From NCBI RefSeq assembly GCF_950295315.1, contig NW_026647346.1:62001-126000 (forward strand): 64,000 nucleotides of DNA. The letters run 5' to 3'. The stretch comes from Erinaceus europaeus (Eukaryota; Chordata; Mammalia; Eulipotyphla; Erinaceidae). The position numbers were made by a program, and so were the translations under genes. The notes under the pieces were generated by a model. It saw nothing but the letters and a program-made list of their open reading frames with translations. It ran no database searches and had not been told where the DNA came from. Below are positions 11,488-23,400 of the stretch, piece by piece (positions within the stretch are counted from its first letter, which is position 1; the number at the start of each line of letters is the position of its first letter).

Positions 11488-14400
11488 GTAGAGTCTGTTC
11501 ACATGCCCTGTGTGACCGGCAGAGCAGGAGGAGGGCAGTCCCAGGATGTGCTCTGTGTGATGCCCACTGACAGAATCCTCAGCTTCAGCTCTGGTCTCAT
11601 GAGATTCCCTCCTGCTGATGCCAGAGAGCAGACTTGACCTGCTAGGATCAGAGTCCTGTGGGCTTACTCAGGGCACAGCCACAAATAGCTTTGTACTTCC
11701 TTGAGTTGAGAAACATTTGGATGTTTGATTTATTATTAGATGATTGTGGGATTCCTGCCTCCCTCACCCCCAAAGTGAAGACTGACTTAAAGAAGATTAG
11801 AGTCAGTTTTCAATAATTCTGTTATCTAAGTGTATATGTTAATGTGAGACCACAATGGAATGACCTCTTCACACTCTTGGAGTCCATGCAATCTGACCTC
11901 TGTAGGTCCCACGTATATCTGTTTAAAATTATTTTTATGACATAGGAAGAGAGACAGAGAAGAGAAGAGAAAAGAAGCAAAGAGGAAAGAAAAGGGGGAG
12001 AGGAATGGGTGAAGAAAGCAGCAGAGTCAAACAGGCAAAAACTGCAGATGATACTTGGGGTTGATGATTTTACCACAACACTCTAGACGCTGTGCTGCCT
12101 TTAGGCCTTGGCCCTGAGCTGGTTCTTTGAAACATTTCTCATCCTCTCTCCTTTGACCTCTAGCATCCCCTTACTTTTTTTTTTATTCTTATATTGGGGG
12201 TCATTGATAATTCACTACAGTGCGGATTGTTGACACAGGTAAGATTTCTCATCTCCCCATGAGCCGGATCTACAGAACACTTTCACCCCTCACTCAGCTC
12301 CTTCCCCAGCACCAAGCACCAGGACCCCAACCCTCACTCCCCCTCACTCCCTCTTAGTGTGTCCTTTCTCCCAGGTCCAGTGACTCTGCTGCTTCCTTGT
12401 CCCCTGACACTAACGTGACAGTCCCTGTGTCCTGTCCTTCAAGCTGCCCTCCATCTCCACTGGCCCTGAGTGACCTCAACTCTCATAGGAGCTCTGTGTA
12501 GCTCAGGACTCCTGAGTGGGGGTGCTGAGTCCTTCTGGGGGACTGAGATTCCTCTGTAATGCTGTGAGTGCTGGCATCAGCATGAGCCCCTGTGTCCTGA
12601 ATGCCTGCTGACAAGCTGCCCTGTGGGTCTGCTGTGTTGCAGGACTTCTGTGGAGGAGAGTGGCCCGCAAGAGGAGAACATCCCAGTGATGCCTCGTGGC
12701 CGCATACTGCTCTTTGGCCCTGCCAAATTCCAGAAGGGGCGGAAGTGGCAGAAAAGACAAATGATCTTATATTCCAACATGCTGCTCATCTCCAACACGA
12801 AGTGCGTACCTGCTCCCCCTGCTCTTTACCCCACAGCTGCTTCTTCTCTGCTGCCCTGAGGACAGAAGAGGTGGTTTTTCTGCAAGGTTTCTGTCCAGCA
12901 CTGGGAAGGCAGCAGAGGGGAAGAAGGGAGACTGGGCAGGGCCCCAAGTTCTGGGGAAGGGCAGCCAGGGTGGAGAAGCTGAAGGAGGGACGCAGAGTCA
13001 GAGGCCAGCGGGGACCCAGCCTGGAGGACCCACCACTGGCCTGCTCTTCCAACTGGGCACGAGGTAGACAGGACAAGCCACAGCCAGACATGCTTCCAGG
13101 GACTCACAGACACTAACACTGAATTTCTGCAAAGTGTTTCCATTCACAGCCTGCACCTGGTGACGGGGACCTGGGAATGAGGGAATGAGTAATTCATTAA
13201 CTGAATTTATTTTGTGTGACACGAGGCAATGAATTCAGTCAGTGGACAACACTGTTGAGCAAAGTCCTCTTCAAATTTCTTTGAAAGTACCTGAGAGACA
13301 AGAGAAGGATATGGGGAAGGAAACAGAGAGGAGAGACACCCAGTGACAGCTCCCACTATGCAGTTCCCTTTGCTCATGGACAAGGTCCTTTTCATCGTAT
13401 GTGAGCCTCTGCCTGGCTTTATGATGGGCACAGCATTTAAGCAGCTTTTTACGTTTGGCCAGACTTTAAGTGAAACATTATGAATAAAACACTAAGAAAG
13501 CAAGTTTGAAATAACAACTTTTTATCTTTTAAACTAATATTATTGTAGGTTTATGGTTTTGTACAGTTCTTGACACAAAGGTAATCTTGACATTGCACCT
13601 TGATAGGTATCTGCAAAACACTCTCTTCACTGACTTTGGTCCTTTCCCATCATGCTCCAGGACTCCACAATCATCCCCTGTCCCCCACACCCAACCTAGC
13701 CCTCTCCCTGCCCTCCCTCCCTAGAGTCCTTTCCTTTGGCTCAATACACCAAACCAGTCCACGTTTTGTTACGTGATTCTCCTTTCTGTTGTTGAACCTT
13801 ATGTTCTGCCTACAAGTGAGATCATCTCTACTCATCCTTCACCTTTTAGCTTATCTCACATGATTCCTTTACGTTTCTAGGCTGCACTTATTTCAGGACC
13901 AGTCTTCCTCCAGTGGCAGAGTATGTTGATCCAACCTCCCTTTGGAGAGTGGGGCAGTCCCTACTATTGCTGTCCCACATTGAGGGCAAGGTCCTGTAGA
14001 GGCCCACAAGAGGTTTATGGTGTTGCTCCTGATGGAGATGACCAGTGACAGTGCAGACAGGTCTCTGTCAGAGGTCTAGGCCCATCGTGTCTATGTGGAA
14101 ATCCCAGGATTTCCTGACTTGGGCCCCAGATGATGGCGTGGCCTGGTGGTGACCAAGAGAGCCATCATTGAAGTCTGCTGGTCTCTTGCCCTTATTCAGC
14201 TTTTGTTGTCCTTACTTTGTCTGACAAGTTTAGCCTTAGTGTGATCAAGGAAGTGAAATAGGAAGTGGGTGAAGAGGTATCTAGGTCTAATTATAAACTA
14301 TTTGATTCAATATTTTATGGTGTCTTTACTTTTCTTTCTACTTGCTTGCTGCACTTATTGACTCATTGTAAACATGTGCACGCTTTCTTTGAGGTAAATA

Positions 14401-17400
14401 TTTTCCCTCTAACTTATGGAAAGGTATGCAAAGCCCTTAGAAACTGAGACTGGGTGGCTGGCTGGTGGCACACCTGGTTCAGTGTGCATACTTATTACCA
14501 TGCCCAAGGTTGTAGGTTCAATCCCCACTCCTCATCTGCAGGGGAAGCTTCATAAGCAGTTAGCAGGGCTGCAGATTCATTCCTCTCTTCAACTCAGTCT
14601 CCCACCCTCTCAATTTCTCTCGGTCCTCTCAAAAACAAACACACAGAAACAGGGGAATGATCAGTAACAACAGTGGATTCATCAGGCAGCCACTGTGATA
14701 ACCCCAGTGGCAATTAAAACGAAGTGACATGGAAAATACATCTTAATTCTTTCAGTCTCATAGAAAATATATTTAACTGAACGTATAATGCATGACTTAT
14801 TTCATTAGTATCCTCAAGCACTTTCAGGGTGACAATAATTACCTAATAAGTTAATTACAATTTTCATACAATTAATAAGGGAAATATGATCATGGATCAT
14901 TATGATTAACAAATAAGATACTACATGGAAAGATGCTAAATGAGTGAAAGGTTCTCTTAGTGAGCTCATAAATATAGGGGGGTTATCTAATTGCTCTACA
15001 ATGTTCAGGAAAATGGCTGTTTTTCTCCCACTGGTAAGGAGTGTTCAGGGACATCCTGGGCCAGGCTCCAGTCAGCAACAGCACTCAGGCCCCAGCCCTC
15101 CCTCTTCTGTGCTCCCAAGGCTCTGCTCAGAGGGGAAGGAGCCACAGAAACACACCCACCATCTCCCCAGGAGAAACCCAGCTGCTCTCAGAATGCTGGA
15201 GATGCCAGCTGACTGCTCTGTGCTCTGTTCCCTCTCCAGGTTCAAGGGTCACTTCAGAATCAAGTACTGGGTGCCCCTGCTGGACATTTGGGTGGCACCC
15301 AACATGAAGAAACCCAAGAAAGTCTCAAGAATCCGCCCATCACTGGTCTTGGGCTGGGCTGACCGCAGCTTCGTTGTCTCTTTTAAGTAAGACTGCAGCC
15401 TGGCATCTCTCTCCTCATGACTCTCAAGGGGGAGCACAGCTCCACCTGTGGGTCTATTAGCCAAAAGTGCGCTGACCCCCTCAAAAACATCTGTGTGCTG
15501 TCAACTGTCCCCATAGGCTCAGATTCAGGCAAACACGTGCAACTGCTATGCCCTCTGAAGGTGGGGACCAGGGGCTTGAACCCACATCCTTGTGCATGGT
15601 AACATGTGCAGTTAACCACCAGTATAACTGCCCAACCCCCAACACAATTTATCCTCCATCTAGAATTTTCTTTCCAACCCAGCAAGCTGTCTGTCAAACA
15701 GCAGGGCCTTCACCACCCAGTAGCAGGGCAGGCCTCCAGACTCACACAGTCCCACCAATAACCACCACGTTGATGTTTATACTGGCTGGCAATCACAATA
15801 TGTTTGTGTGAATTTTATGCATTCTAACTTTCTTTCTCCTCTTGGATTTCAGATCAGCTGAGAGGATGGAGCAATGGTATAAGGAGCTTTGTAGGTATGC
15901 CATTAGTTCACATATTTCAAATCATTTCTTAAGAATATTCTGTTTATTTAATCAATGAGAAAGGAAGAGAGAGAGAGAGAGACAGAGAGAAAGAACCAAG
16001 TATCAGTCTGGTACATGTGCTTCTGGGGATTGAACTCAGGACCTCATGCTTGAGAGTCTAATACTTTATCCATTGTGCCATCTCCCAGGCCATGGTACTT
16101 CAAATCTTCAAGTTCTCAGAATGCAGAGTCCTAGCAGTCAGTGCTTCTCCCTCTTGTCCCCCTTCTCTCCATGCTGTGATGGGAGCTAACATCACCCCGG
16201 ACTATGTATTAAACTGCCGTGTCTTAAGGGCAGGTTTGTCTGTGGGGTGGTTCTCAAAGAAAATGCATCTGCCAGCCCTACAGGCCAGGGAGGTTCTGGC
16301 CTGGACTCCAAGCAGGAAAGCTGTGAGGACAGGATCTGAAGCCCTGGTCTCAGTGACCTGACAAAATAGATTTTTTTTCTTTTCCTGGTATCTCTCCATT
16401 CTCCAAAAATACATTTGCATACTGTTTCTCTCATTAGATCTTGCATATATCTTTTAAAAGTTGCTATCTTGAAAAAGTAGTAGAAAATACTGAAGTAATC
16501 AGCCAAAACATAAGTTGATTAGAAAACAAGCTAACAGCTATTCTTCTTCTGTTTTGGGTCACTGTGAACTTGATTAGCAACATTTACAGTGAGAACATGG
16601 ACTATGTGGACGCCATGCTGGAGTATGCTGAGGATGACATCAGTGTAAGTGTATCTAAGACTAGAATGTACATTCCAAGCTCCTGCCTTGGACAGAAAGA
16701 GGTCTAGAGATGAGGGAAGAATCCAGAATGTACCAGACAGGAAAGTGTATTTTCCTACAGATACACAGGTCTGTGTATACACAGAAAAGGAAGCTGGGAC
16801 TATATGCAACAATAATTAATTTGACTTAAACCTGGAGAGAACATGGCACATGAAATGTCACAATTTTTTCCAGAAGGCTTCTTGTGTCAATCCTTGATGT
16901 CTCTTGTACTTAACTGTTTTCAAGAGACAGCTTTTCTTTTCACATGGAGGTTTTCCCCAGTTGACTGTTGCGTATACAGAATTGTCTGTGTCATTTCCAG
17001 TAGATTATTAACCCCTGGACAGGGTGACACTTTTAATTGAAGAGAAAATATTGACCCCAGTTTTCTTTATTCAACTGGAAAAAAGCAAGAAAGGGTGTGG
17101 GGGGAGACAGTGGTGCACCTGGCAGAGTGCACATATCACCATGCAAGAGGACGTGGGTTCAAGTCCCTGGGTCCTACTTGCAGCAGGGGAGCTTCCTGTG
17201 AGGTGAAGCAGTACTGCAGGTGTCTGTCTAGTCCTCTGCCCCTTCCTCCCCCTTGTTTCCTCTCTATGAAATAAAATGAAAAAAGAAGACGACGATGGCA
17301 GCCAGGAGCAGTGGAGTCATGATGCAGCCACCAAGCCCTGGTGGCAATATAGTTCTTTGTGTATTATTTGATTTCTAGAATTGCAGTGCTGTAACCAAGA

Positions 17401-20400
17401 TATTTATAATGAAGAACAAAGTTTTTTTTTTTTTAAGTCTCCAAGGTTATAGCTGGGACTAAGTACCAGCATTAAAATTCTACTGCTCCTGGAATCGGTA
17501 TTTTTTTCTCCATTTTACTGGATAGGACAGACAGAAATTGAGAGTGGGGAGGAGAGAGACAACCGCAGACCTTCTTTGTTGCTAGTGAAGCAATCCACCT
17601 ACAACTAGGGAGTCAGTGCCTTGAACCCGAGTCCTTGCGCTGGTCCTTGTGTTTAATACTACATGTGCTGAACCAGGTGTGCCACTGCCTGGCCCTCCAA
17701 AGACATTCTCTTGCCTACATTTTCACTAGTGACTGAATAATGGTTAATAAGCTCACATAAATATAGGGGTATATTTCCATGCTCACCCCACTCCAAAGCT
17801 TTGTGTCTCCCATAACAAATAACTCCATAGTTCTCATAAACATTGAGATAATTTGACACTTAAATTTGGGGGGTAGAATGAATGTGATTATGCTTAGTGA
17901 AGTGAGGAGGTGAAAGCTATTAGGTGGCTTCACACATTTATAGAATATAGAGAAATGAGTCATGTGAACTTGAGCATAGAAACTTTGAATATCTGTCTCA
18001 AATGTGTTGATTGACTTCTCTCACTGAGTTAGGATCCTTAGTCATTATGAGCTCAGGTAGTTCTTCTTCCCTGTTTTCTGTATTGTTCTCATGAGATCTG
18101 CTTACAGATATATTAGACCCTTTGATAATGCATGCAGGTTCCTTGGGCACTGTGTGCTCTTTGTTCAATTCTCTATCGCCTTTATGGTGGAATGATTTAT
18201 ACTGATCTATTATAAAACCAATTCCTCCTTCCACTCTTGTCTCCACTAGCAACTTAGTGTGTCAAGAATATGCCTTCCATGCACCTGTTTGAGTTCACAG
18301 ATTATAATGTGTAAGGACCTGGGTACCAGCACTCTTCCCCACCTGCAGGGAAAAAGCTTTGTGAGTGGTGAAGCAGAGAGGCAATTCTCCCTTCTTTCCC
18401 CCCCTCTCCTCCCCCTCTCTTTTACCCCATACCTCTCTTATTTCTGGATGTCTCTAATAAACTAAATTAAATTAAATTAAATTAAATTAAATAAAGAATA
18501 AGCCTTTCCAGCTGGGTGGTTAACACAGTGGGTTGAACACACAAGTCCTCATCTACAGTGACCCAGAGGGGAGACATCACAAGCCTGGAAGCAGTCATGA
18601 AGGTGTCTCTCTCTGTCTCTTCTCTCTCTCTCAGCCCCCCTCCTCTCTCAATTTCTCTCTGTCTTATCAAATAAAATAGAAAGGAAAAAATGACCACTGG
18701 CAGTGGTGCCTGCCAAAGCTCCAGTAATAATGCTGGTGGTACTAAATAAGGACTGAATATATGTGACTTTCAGATATTTTTTAAGCTACTAAATGATTGG
18801 TTTTAAATTACTTCAATTTCTTCGCTAATTTTTATCCATCATGAACATATTTCTGTTTATATCATGTCAATAGGTGGAGTAGAAGTTTGTGGTTTTTTTC
18901 TTTTTTCTTTTGCATAATTTGAGCATCTGCATCATGTCAGGGTTGGCCTTCACTCTGCAGCATTGATGACACTTTCTTGCTTCTTCATATACCAGGCAAT
19001 GCTTCTCATCACGTTGGGGGAATTGTGGGTTTTTTCTTTCCAATAATTTGATTAGATAGTTGACATTTTTTTTACATTTTTTAAATTTTTAAAAATATTT
19101 ATTTATTCCTTTTGTTGCTCTTGTTATATGTCTGTAGTTATGATTGATGTTGTCATCGTAATTGGATAGGACAGAGAGAAATGGGGAGAGGAGGGAAAGA
19201 CAGAGAGGGGGAAAGAAAGATAGACACCTGCATACCTGCTTCACTGCTTGTGAAGTGACTCCTCTCCAGGTGGGAGACCAAGACTTGAGTCGGGATCCTT
19301 ACACCAGTCCTTGTGCTTTGTGCCATGTGTACTTAACCTGCGACGCTAAGGCCAGACTCCCAAGATAGTTGACACTTAAAATTACAAATTACTCACTCAA
19401 CTGGGAGTTACCTGTGTGCATATCCTGAGACTAGAGAGCAAGCAGGAAGAAATCCACATATCCTTGTCAACACACTTCTGAACATGCACTGAAAACCCAA
19501 GGAATCACTAAACTCTAGTGTCAACTCTAAACCACAGTCACCCCCAGGGTTCAAGTCGCTTTGGTGCTGGACACAGGGTTCTCTCTCTCTCTCTCTGGGG
19601 AAACAGAGCAGCTGGGAAATGTGTTCTTCCAGAGCTCACTCCCAACGTTTATTGTAACCCTGACTTCTTTCTCTCCCAGGACTCTGAGGAAGATGATCAG
19701 GGACCTGTGAGTTTCAGAATGGAAGAAACCACAGAGCCACCTGCAGGTGAGTGCCAGGGCAATCTGAGAAGAGGCTAACTGGAGTGAGACATTAACTGCA
19801 AAGACTCAGAGTAAATGGTTTCCAGCTTCGCTTCAATACCTTCTGACAGGGAATAGCTCAGGTAACAGGTATCCGTGCATTCAGTAGACAGCTCACTGCC
19901 TCTGTAACAGGCTCTAGGGGCAGTCCTTGCTTCTCTACTTCTTTCTCTGTGGCAGATTGGGCTGCTCTGTAGAGCTCTTCCTCATGAGGAATTCATGGCA
20001 TTCCAGGCACAGGAATGTATAAGAGCATCTTCCTCTTTATTTTGTCAACACTTTTCTTGGGCACATGTGAGTGCCGGGTCTCCTGTCAGATTCAGGGATA
20101 CAGAGACACAGAGACACAGCCTTCTTAGCAAAGAAGGTCCAGGAGAAGGTCCGTGTGTCATATTCTACATGAGGTGAGTCTCTTCATGGTCAGCCTGGAC
20201 CTAGACTGAGGTTTCTCTCCATCTAGATGGCAAACATCTGCAGGAGCATGAAGTGGGCCAAATGCCGGCCACTGAGGAGTTTCCACTTGAAGTCGATGAC
20301 TCCCCCAGCCTGGCATGTGGAGACCATCAGGGGAGAGGGGACACCCTGGGTGCCTGTAAATGCCCTCCTGAAACAAGCTCATGACCCTGAAAACCAATCC

Positions 20401-21663
20401 CATTGGGGGACACAGGATTGGCAGGAACCCAGTAGCCCCCAGAAACCATGCACGTCTCCCTGAAAAACACAGCTCCCTTGCCATGCTGTGGGCACACTAT
20501 GTGGTCATGATGGGCTCATCAGGGCACCTCAGCCTGAACCTATGCTTGGATTTCTCTCCTCACAGACTGTGACTACCACTGTGAAAATGGAATGGCACCA
20601 CCGCCCGTGACTGAGGACCTGTCACAGGAACAGGAAGACTCCAGCTCGGCTTCCAGCCACCAGGAGTCCTTCCTTTTGGAGCAGCTACTAGAGGACACCC
20701 CAGGTCAGCTCCTCCTCAAGCCCAGGTCCCCAGGTCAGGTCAGCAGGGGAGAGGGGAACTGCACCCTTTGCTGCAAGTGCCACCTCTCTGGCCATCTATC
20801 CCCTCCTGAAAACAAGCTCAGGACACTGAAAACCAAACTCCCTGGGGAAATGGGACCAGAATATACACCAGAATTAACAATGACCCAGCATGATACTTCC
20901 AGTGTCAAGTTTACAGAAACCTCTTAAGTTCTCAATTAAAAAGCCAACTCCAGTTCCACAACTTCAAACTCAGTAAAAATTAGGGAGTCCTGTTCTCCTG
21001 TCTCAACTCCTCATTAAACATTTTCCTGCTGACATGCAGGACTCGTCTCCTAGATTTAAGCCTGGGTTTGCTCTCCCCATCAGTCCCTCTGCAATGGTGT
21101 CAGTGAGATAGTGGACCCTTGGCCCCTTGGTTCTCTGATTCCTTCATCCTCTCACTGCCTCTGCTCTGCTGCCTGGGGTGCCTCCTTTGTCCATTGCTAA
21201 ACCCACTGCTATGTTCACAGGACTCTGTGCTGGAGGTGACTCTACCTGGACCCTGGGCAGCTCTGTTGGCAGAGGCCACCAGAAGAGCATCTTGGTGGCT
21301 GTGGACCAGAGGGCTAACACTGTCAGCACCCTCCATGTTGTGGAAAGCATCTGGCAGAGCTCCGTGTCCACCTGTCTGCACGGGGCCCTCTCATGGCTGC
21401 CTCTGCTGGACCTCACCGCCTCTGAGCCCAGGGTTGACTATCTGATGGGCTATGGGGACAGGGCCACCCACAAGGTGTCACTCTACAACTATGCCCTGGG
21501 CAACCCCATCATCCCTGTGAACCTGGCAGTGGAGGATATCAGGGACTGTGTCCATCTGGTCCACCAGAAGGAGAAGGCCACCTGCACTCAGTTCTCCTGC
21601 CTCATGGCAGTGCTGTGCACCCACAACCACACAGAGCTTAATGAGGAGGAGAGCGAGGAGTGA
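11423..21663 (+). CDS. Gene A: PH-domain protein resembling ARHGAP20/TAGAP, without a RhoGAP domain (9 coding exons)
   Basis: I assembled this gene from GT-AG exons at 11423-11487, 12643-12801, 15240-15386, 15853-15894, 16578-16644, 19680-19746, 20227-20349, 20566-20703 and 21221-21663. The exon phases join without conflict and the total is 1,251 nt, or 416 codons plus TGA. Residues about 38-138 look like the PH domain of ARHGAP20-type Rho GTPase-activating proteins: RGRILLFGPA, then QKRQMILYSNMLLISNTK, FRIKYWVPLLDIWV and SLVLGW, ending at MEQWYKEL. In that family a Ras-association domain and a RhoGAP domain would follow. Neither is visible, and the remainder is acidic and low in complexity apart from the last exon. 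A role in binding lipid or protein through the PH domain is inference, and the lack of a GAP domain argues against GTPase activation. A paralogue (gene B) lies 37 kb downstream. The start was chosen because its 65-nt exon ends in the phase exon 2 needs and is conserved in gene B. Confidence 0.75.
12180..12345 (-). mobile_element. L1-like 3' repeat fragment (left copy)
   Basis: ttcactacagtgcggattgt and ccttccccagcaccaagcac recur at 49,400-49,510 in the right copy, so it predates the duplication. Confidence 0.4.
12643..12801 (+). CDS. Gene A exon 2 (first half of the PH domain)
   Basis: The acceptor is ctgtgttgcag and the donor is AA|gtgcgt. The 159-nt exon encodes TSVEESGPQEENIPVMPRG and then the first PH strands, including KWQKRQMILYSNMLLISNTK. 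Against gene B exon 2 it differs at about 27 of 159 bases. About 21 of these change an amino acid. Confidence 0.75.
13540..14235 (-). mobile_element. Reverse-oriented L1-like 3' repeat in gene A intron 2
   Basis: Shares wording with other reverse 3' ends here (ctgcaaaacactctcttcac, ccatcatgctccaggactcc). A related piece is at 28,600-28,730. Confidence 0.45.
14446..14720 (+). mobile_element. SINE1 in gene A intron 2, shared
   Basis: ggtggcacacctggttcagt and aggttcaatccccac. The counterpart is at 50910-51186. Confidence 0.65.
15240..15386 (+). CDS. Gene A exon 3 (second half of the PH domain)
   Basis: The acceptor is cctctccag and the donor is AA|gtaaga. It encodes FKGHFRIKYWVPLLDIWV, a Lys-rich loop (KKPKKVSRIR) and SLVLGWADRSFVVSF. 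The LVLGW and FVV strand pattern is the best match to the ARHGAP20-type PH fold. The exon begins and ends in phase 2. Confidence 0.75.
15530..15645 (-). mobile_element. SINE1 fragment in gene A intron 3, shared
   Basis: Reverse box B gcttgaacccacatcctt. The counterpart is at 51985-52082. Confidence 0.55.
15853..15894 (+). CDS. Gene A exon 4 (PH C-terminal helix)
   Basis: This is a 42-nt exon between ggatttcag and AG|gtatgc, encoding SAERMEQWYKELC. The pattern, charged residues around a Trp, fits the C-terminal helix that closes a PH domain. Confidence 0.7.
15935..16092 (-). mobile_element. SINE2 in gene A intron 4, shared
   Basis: gattgaactcaggacctcat and ccattgtgccatctcccagg. The counterpart is at 52465-52612. 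Confidence 0.65.
16578..16644 (+). CDS. Gene A exon 5
   Basis: A 67-nt exon between ttgattag and AGT|gtaagt. It encodes an acidic helix-like segment, SNIYSENMDYVDAML then EYAEDDIS. The exon ends on a codon boundary. The matching gene B exon (53072-53135) is one codon shorter. Confidence 0.65.
17090..17350 (+). mobile_element. SINE1 in gene A intron 5
   Basis: cagtggtgcacctggcagag and gggttcaagtccctggg; not seen in gene B. Confidence 0.65.
17425..17696 (-). mobile_element. SINE1 in gene A intron 5
   Basis: Reverse unit with ccttgaacccgagtcctt and gtgctgaaccaggtgtgcca. Confidence 0.65.
17880..18255 (+). mobile_element. Possible L1 3' UTR fragment in gene A intron 5
   Basis: The start (gaagtgaggaggtgaaagct, tggcttcacacatttataga) resembles L1 ends near 10.4 and 44.2 kb. 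A minus-strand 84-codon open stretch here is probably chance. Confidence 0.35.
18262..18490 (+). mobile_element. SINE1 remnant with (AAATT)n tail
   Basis: CT-rich middle and an AAATT microsatellite tail (about 18462-18491). Confidence 0.6.
18505..18745 (+). mobile_element. SINE1
   Basis: ggtggttaacacagtgggtt head, CT-rich middle and a tail with gccaaagctccagtaataat. Confidence 0.6.
19085..19363 (-). mobile_element. SINE1 just upstream of gene A exon 6
   Basis: Reverse unit with gacttgagtcgggatcctta and caccagtccttgtgctttgt. Confidence 0.75.
19680..19746 (+). CDS. Gene A exon 6
   Basis: A 67-nt exon between tctctcccag and the strong donor CAG|gtgagt. It encodes DSEEDDQGPVSFRMEETTEP and then PA, which is acidic and probably unstructured. 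The gene B counterpart lacks 24 nt in the middle. Confidence 0.7.
20227..20349 (+). CDS. Gene A exon 7
   Basis: A 123-nt exon between tctccatctag and CTGG|gtgcct, encoding [18 protein letters not shown] and a variable acidic half. In this and the next two exons the phase is 1 at both ends or at the entry, so whole exons can be gained or lost without a frameshift. Confidence 0.7.
20566..20703 (+). CDS. Gene A exon 8 (absent from gene B)
   Basis: A 138-nt exon between ctctcctcacag and CCAG|gtcagc. It encodes DCDYHCENGMAPPPVTEDLS and an acidic Ser-rich segment. It starts and ends in phase 1. I found no match to it in gene B, where unrelated DNA occupies about 61,345-62,090. Confidence 0.65.
21221..21663 (+). 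CDS. Gene A exon 9 (last coding exon and stop)
   Basis: After the acceptor gctatgttcacag, 443 nt remain open to TGA at 21661-21663. It begins [18 protein letters not shown] and ends in an acidic tail, NEEESEE. I do not recognise a domain in its 147 residues. Gene B keeps the first part and a GDRATH motif, but the segment between them is strongly changed. Confidence 0.7.
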
Positions 21664-22748
21664 GACCCTCCATCCTGGTCCCTGTTCTGCTAGAGGTAGG
21701 CGCCTTCTTCCTGACTGATGCCAGTGGTACAAAGGTGACCAGGCTCCTGGACACTCCTCATCTACACCATGATTCTGGGTGAGCCTAGGCCATGTGAGAT
21801 TAGTCCAGCAACCAGTCTGTGTGAGACACATGGTGTTCTGGTTGTTTAAAACAGGACAAGAGAATCACATCCCAACAATGGCAGGACTTCATTCTTCTGG
21901 CAGCACAGTCTGGGAGAAGGCTGCAGAAATTTGCTGTATTGTGTTAAAAGGAAAGGTTTCTACTCTGTGCTGACTAGGTTTTAATATATTTAACTCTTTT
22001 GTTAATGATTCAATTTACCTAATGGCTAGAGACAGTAATTAAAATGGGCGGGAGAGACAGAGAAGGAGAGAAGGAGAGACACCTACAGCTCTGCTTTCCA
22101 GCTCCTGAAGCTTTCCTTTTCTGCAGGTGGGTACAGGCATATTAACCCAGGACCTTACTCACTGTGGCATGTGTGCTCACCAGGTGGGCACCACACAGCC
22201 CCTTGATGCATTTATCTCCTTGGAGAAATTTTCTCCTGGGATAATACATTTCTTCAGGAATCAAGAGGAAGCTACTATCTAAGAATGTGACTTATCTAAG
22301 ACAGCTCTCTGTGTTTCATTTCAGACATGACAATAAGACAGCCTCCTAATTCCAAGCTGGGAGAGTGACACCTACAGAAAGGCGCAGTGATGGACCATCT
22401 CAGACCTCTCTGTGCGGGGTCCAGGCAGCTCCCTGTCTACACAGTGCTCAGCTGCTAAGGAGCTCAGGGCTCCTCTCAGCACCTTGTTGGGGGCTCCCCT
22501 GGCAGGTCTGCAATCAGTGACGCCACCTGGGTGTCTGCTGGAATGCCTACAGCCATCCTTCCCCTTCCTAGAACTGACCCTTTCTTTTTCCTAGTAGTAT
22601 GATATACAATATACAATTGAGAACAATTATATTCTAATACTTTGCAGGATTTTGAATTGTTCCTCAGTCCTGCCATCTATGTGTAAACTTCCTGGTGGAA
22701 GACATGAAGCCCTCTGACTAAGACTGTTCTTTTAAACTTTTTGTCTAG
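21664..22748 (+). other. Gene A 3' flank, probably including the 3' UTR
   Basis: No clear AATAAA signal follows the stop. A reverse SINE1 (22030-22203) interrupts it and the provirus begins at 22749. Confidence 0.4.
22030..22203 (-). mobile_element. SINE1 fragment downstream of gene A
   Basis: ttaacccaggaccttactca and ctcaccaggtgggcacc match reverse SINE heads. Confidence 0.55.
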
Positions 22749-23400
22749 TGGGTGGTAACGAGCAAAATCAAACCACCATCCACTGCAAGGAAGCAAAAGC
22801 AAAAGATCTTTATTCACGAGCTCGAGTTTTGGCCAAGTGGCAGCTAGTAACAGCCTACCAGCTAGACCCCGAACCAGGCTCAAACCACACAATTTATAGG
22901 AATTCAAAATACACTCAGGGAGGGGGAACACACCATCTTAACAATCTATATCCAATTACATCATATGGAAAGCGCGGAATCCAATTATTTCAAACCAAGC
23001 AAAAAGCGGGATCCATTCAAAGCAAAGCGCGGGCAAATTTTAAACCTTGCAAAACCACACAACCAATGGGACTTAACCAGGGTCTAGGTCCCCACGTTCC
23101 CCTACCATCTGGCCATACCATCTGGAAACCAGTATACCTCTAATCTGTGCAAAGGTCCTCATAAGGCTAGCCCTCATGCAGAACTCTGCAAAAACACCCG
23201 ATGGCCTCCACTGATTAGTCCTGTTTTTCAAAGGGAAAAGGGCAAGAGACTTTTCACTCCACTCAGCAAACAACTTAACTTCTAAGAGAAAAGTGGAACT
23301 TAAAACTTAAGACCTAAAACTAAAATGGGAACTTAAAATCTACTTAGATGCATCTCAGAGAGGGGTTTTTTATTGTAACCGCTTGTTACCGCCTGTCACA
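22749..23400 (-). mobile_element. 3' LTR of the class I ERV
   Basis: A 652-bp unit that reads TGTGACAGGCGG to TTACCACCCA on the minus strand. A purine tract, TAGTGGGGAA, lies just before it. A TATA-like CCTATAAAT is at about 22893-22900 and AATAAA at 22809-22814, which places U3, R and U5 in normal order. Confidence 0.8.

Larger units (their letters stand above)
4230..22600. repeat. Left copy of a tandem segmental duplication (contains gene A)
   Basis: Parts matching the right copy in the same order are 4,230-5,160, 7,540-8,230 and 9,500-21,600. They share exons, introns, old SINEs and a CA repeat 0.3 kb upstream of exon 1. By eye, aligned intron next to exon 2 differs at roughly 9 percent of bases. 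Outer limits are approximate. Confidence 0.75.

Noticed and set aside
11308..11502. Minus-strand 64-codon frame conserved at 48449-48643
   Set aside because: It is antisense to exon 1 and its upstream DNA. The duplication explains its conservation, and the plus-strand exon fits splice phase.
12601..13116. Plus-strand 171-codon frame over gene A exon 2
   Set aside because: It reads in another frame through the exon and into the intron. The PH frame has paralogue and splice support.
16578..21663. RA or RhoGAP domain after the gene A PH domain
   Set aside because: I looked for a GAP arginine-finger context and the family's post-PH segments in all exon frames and found none.
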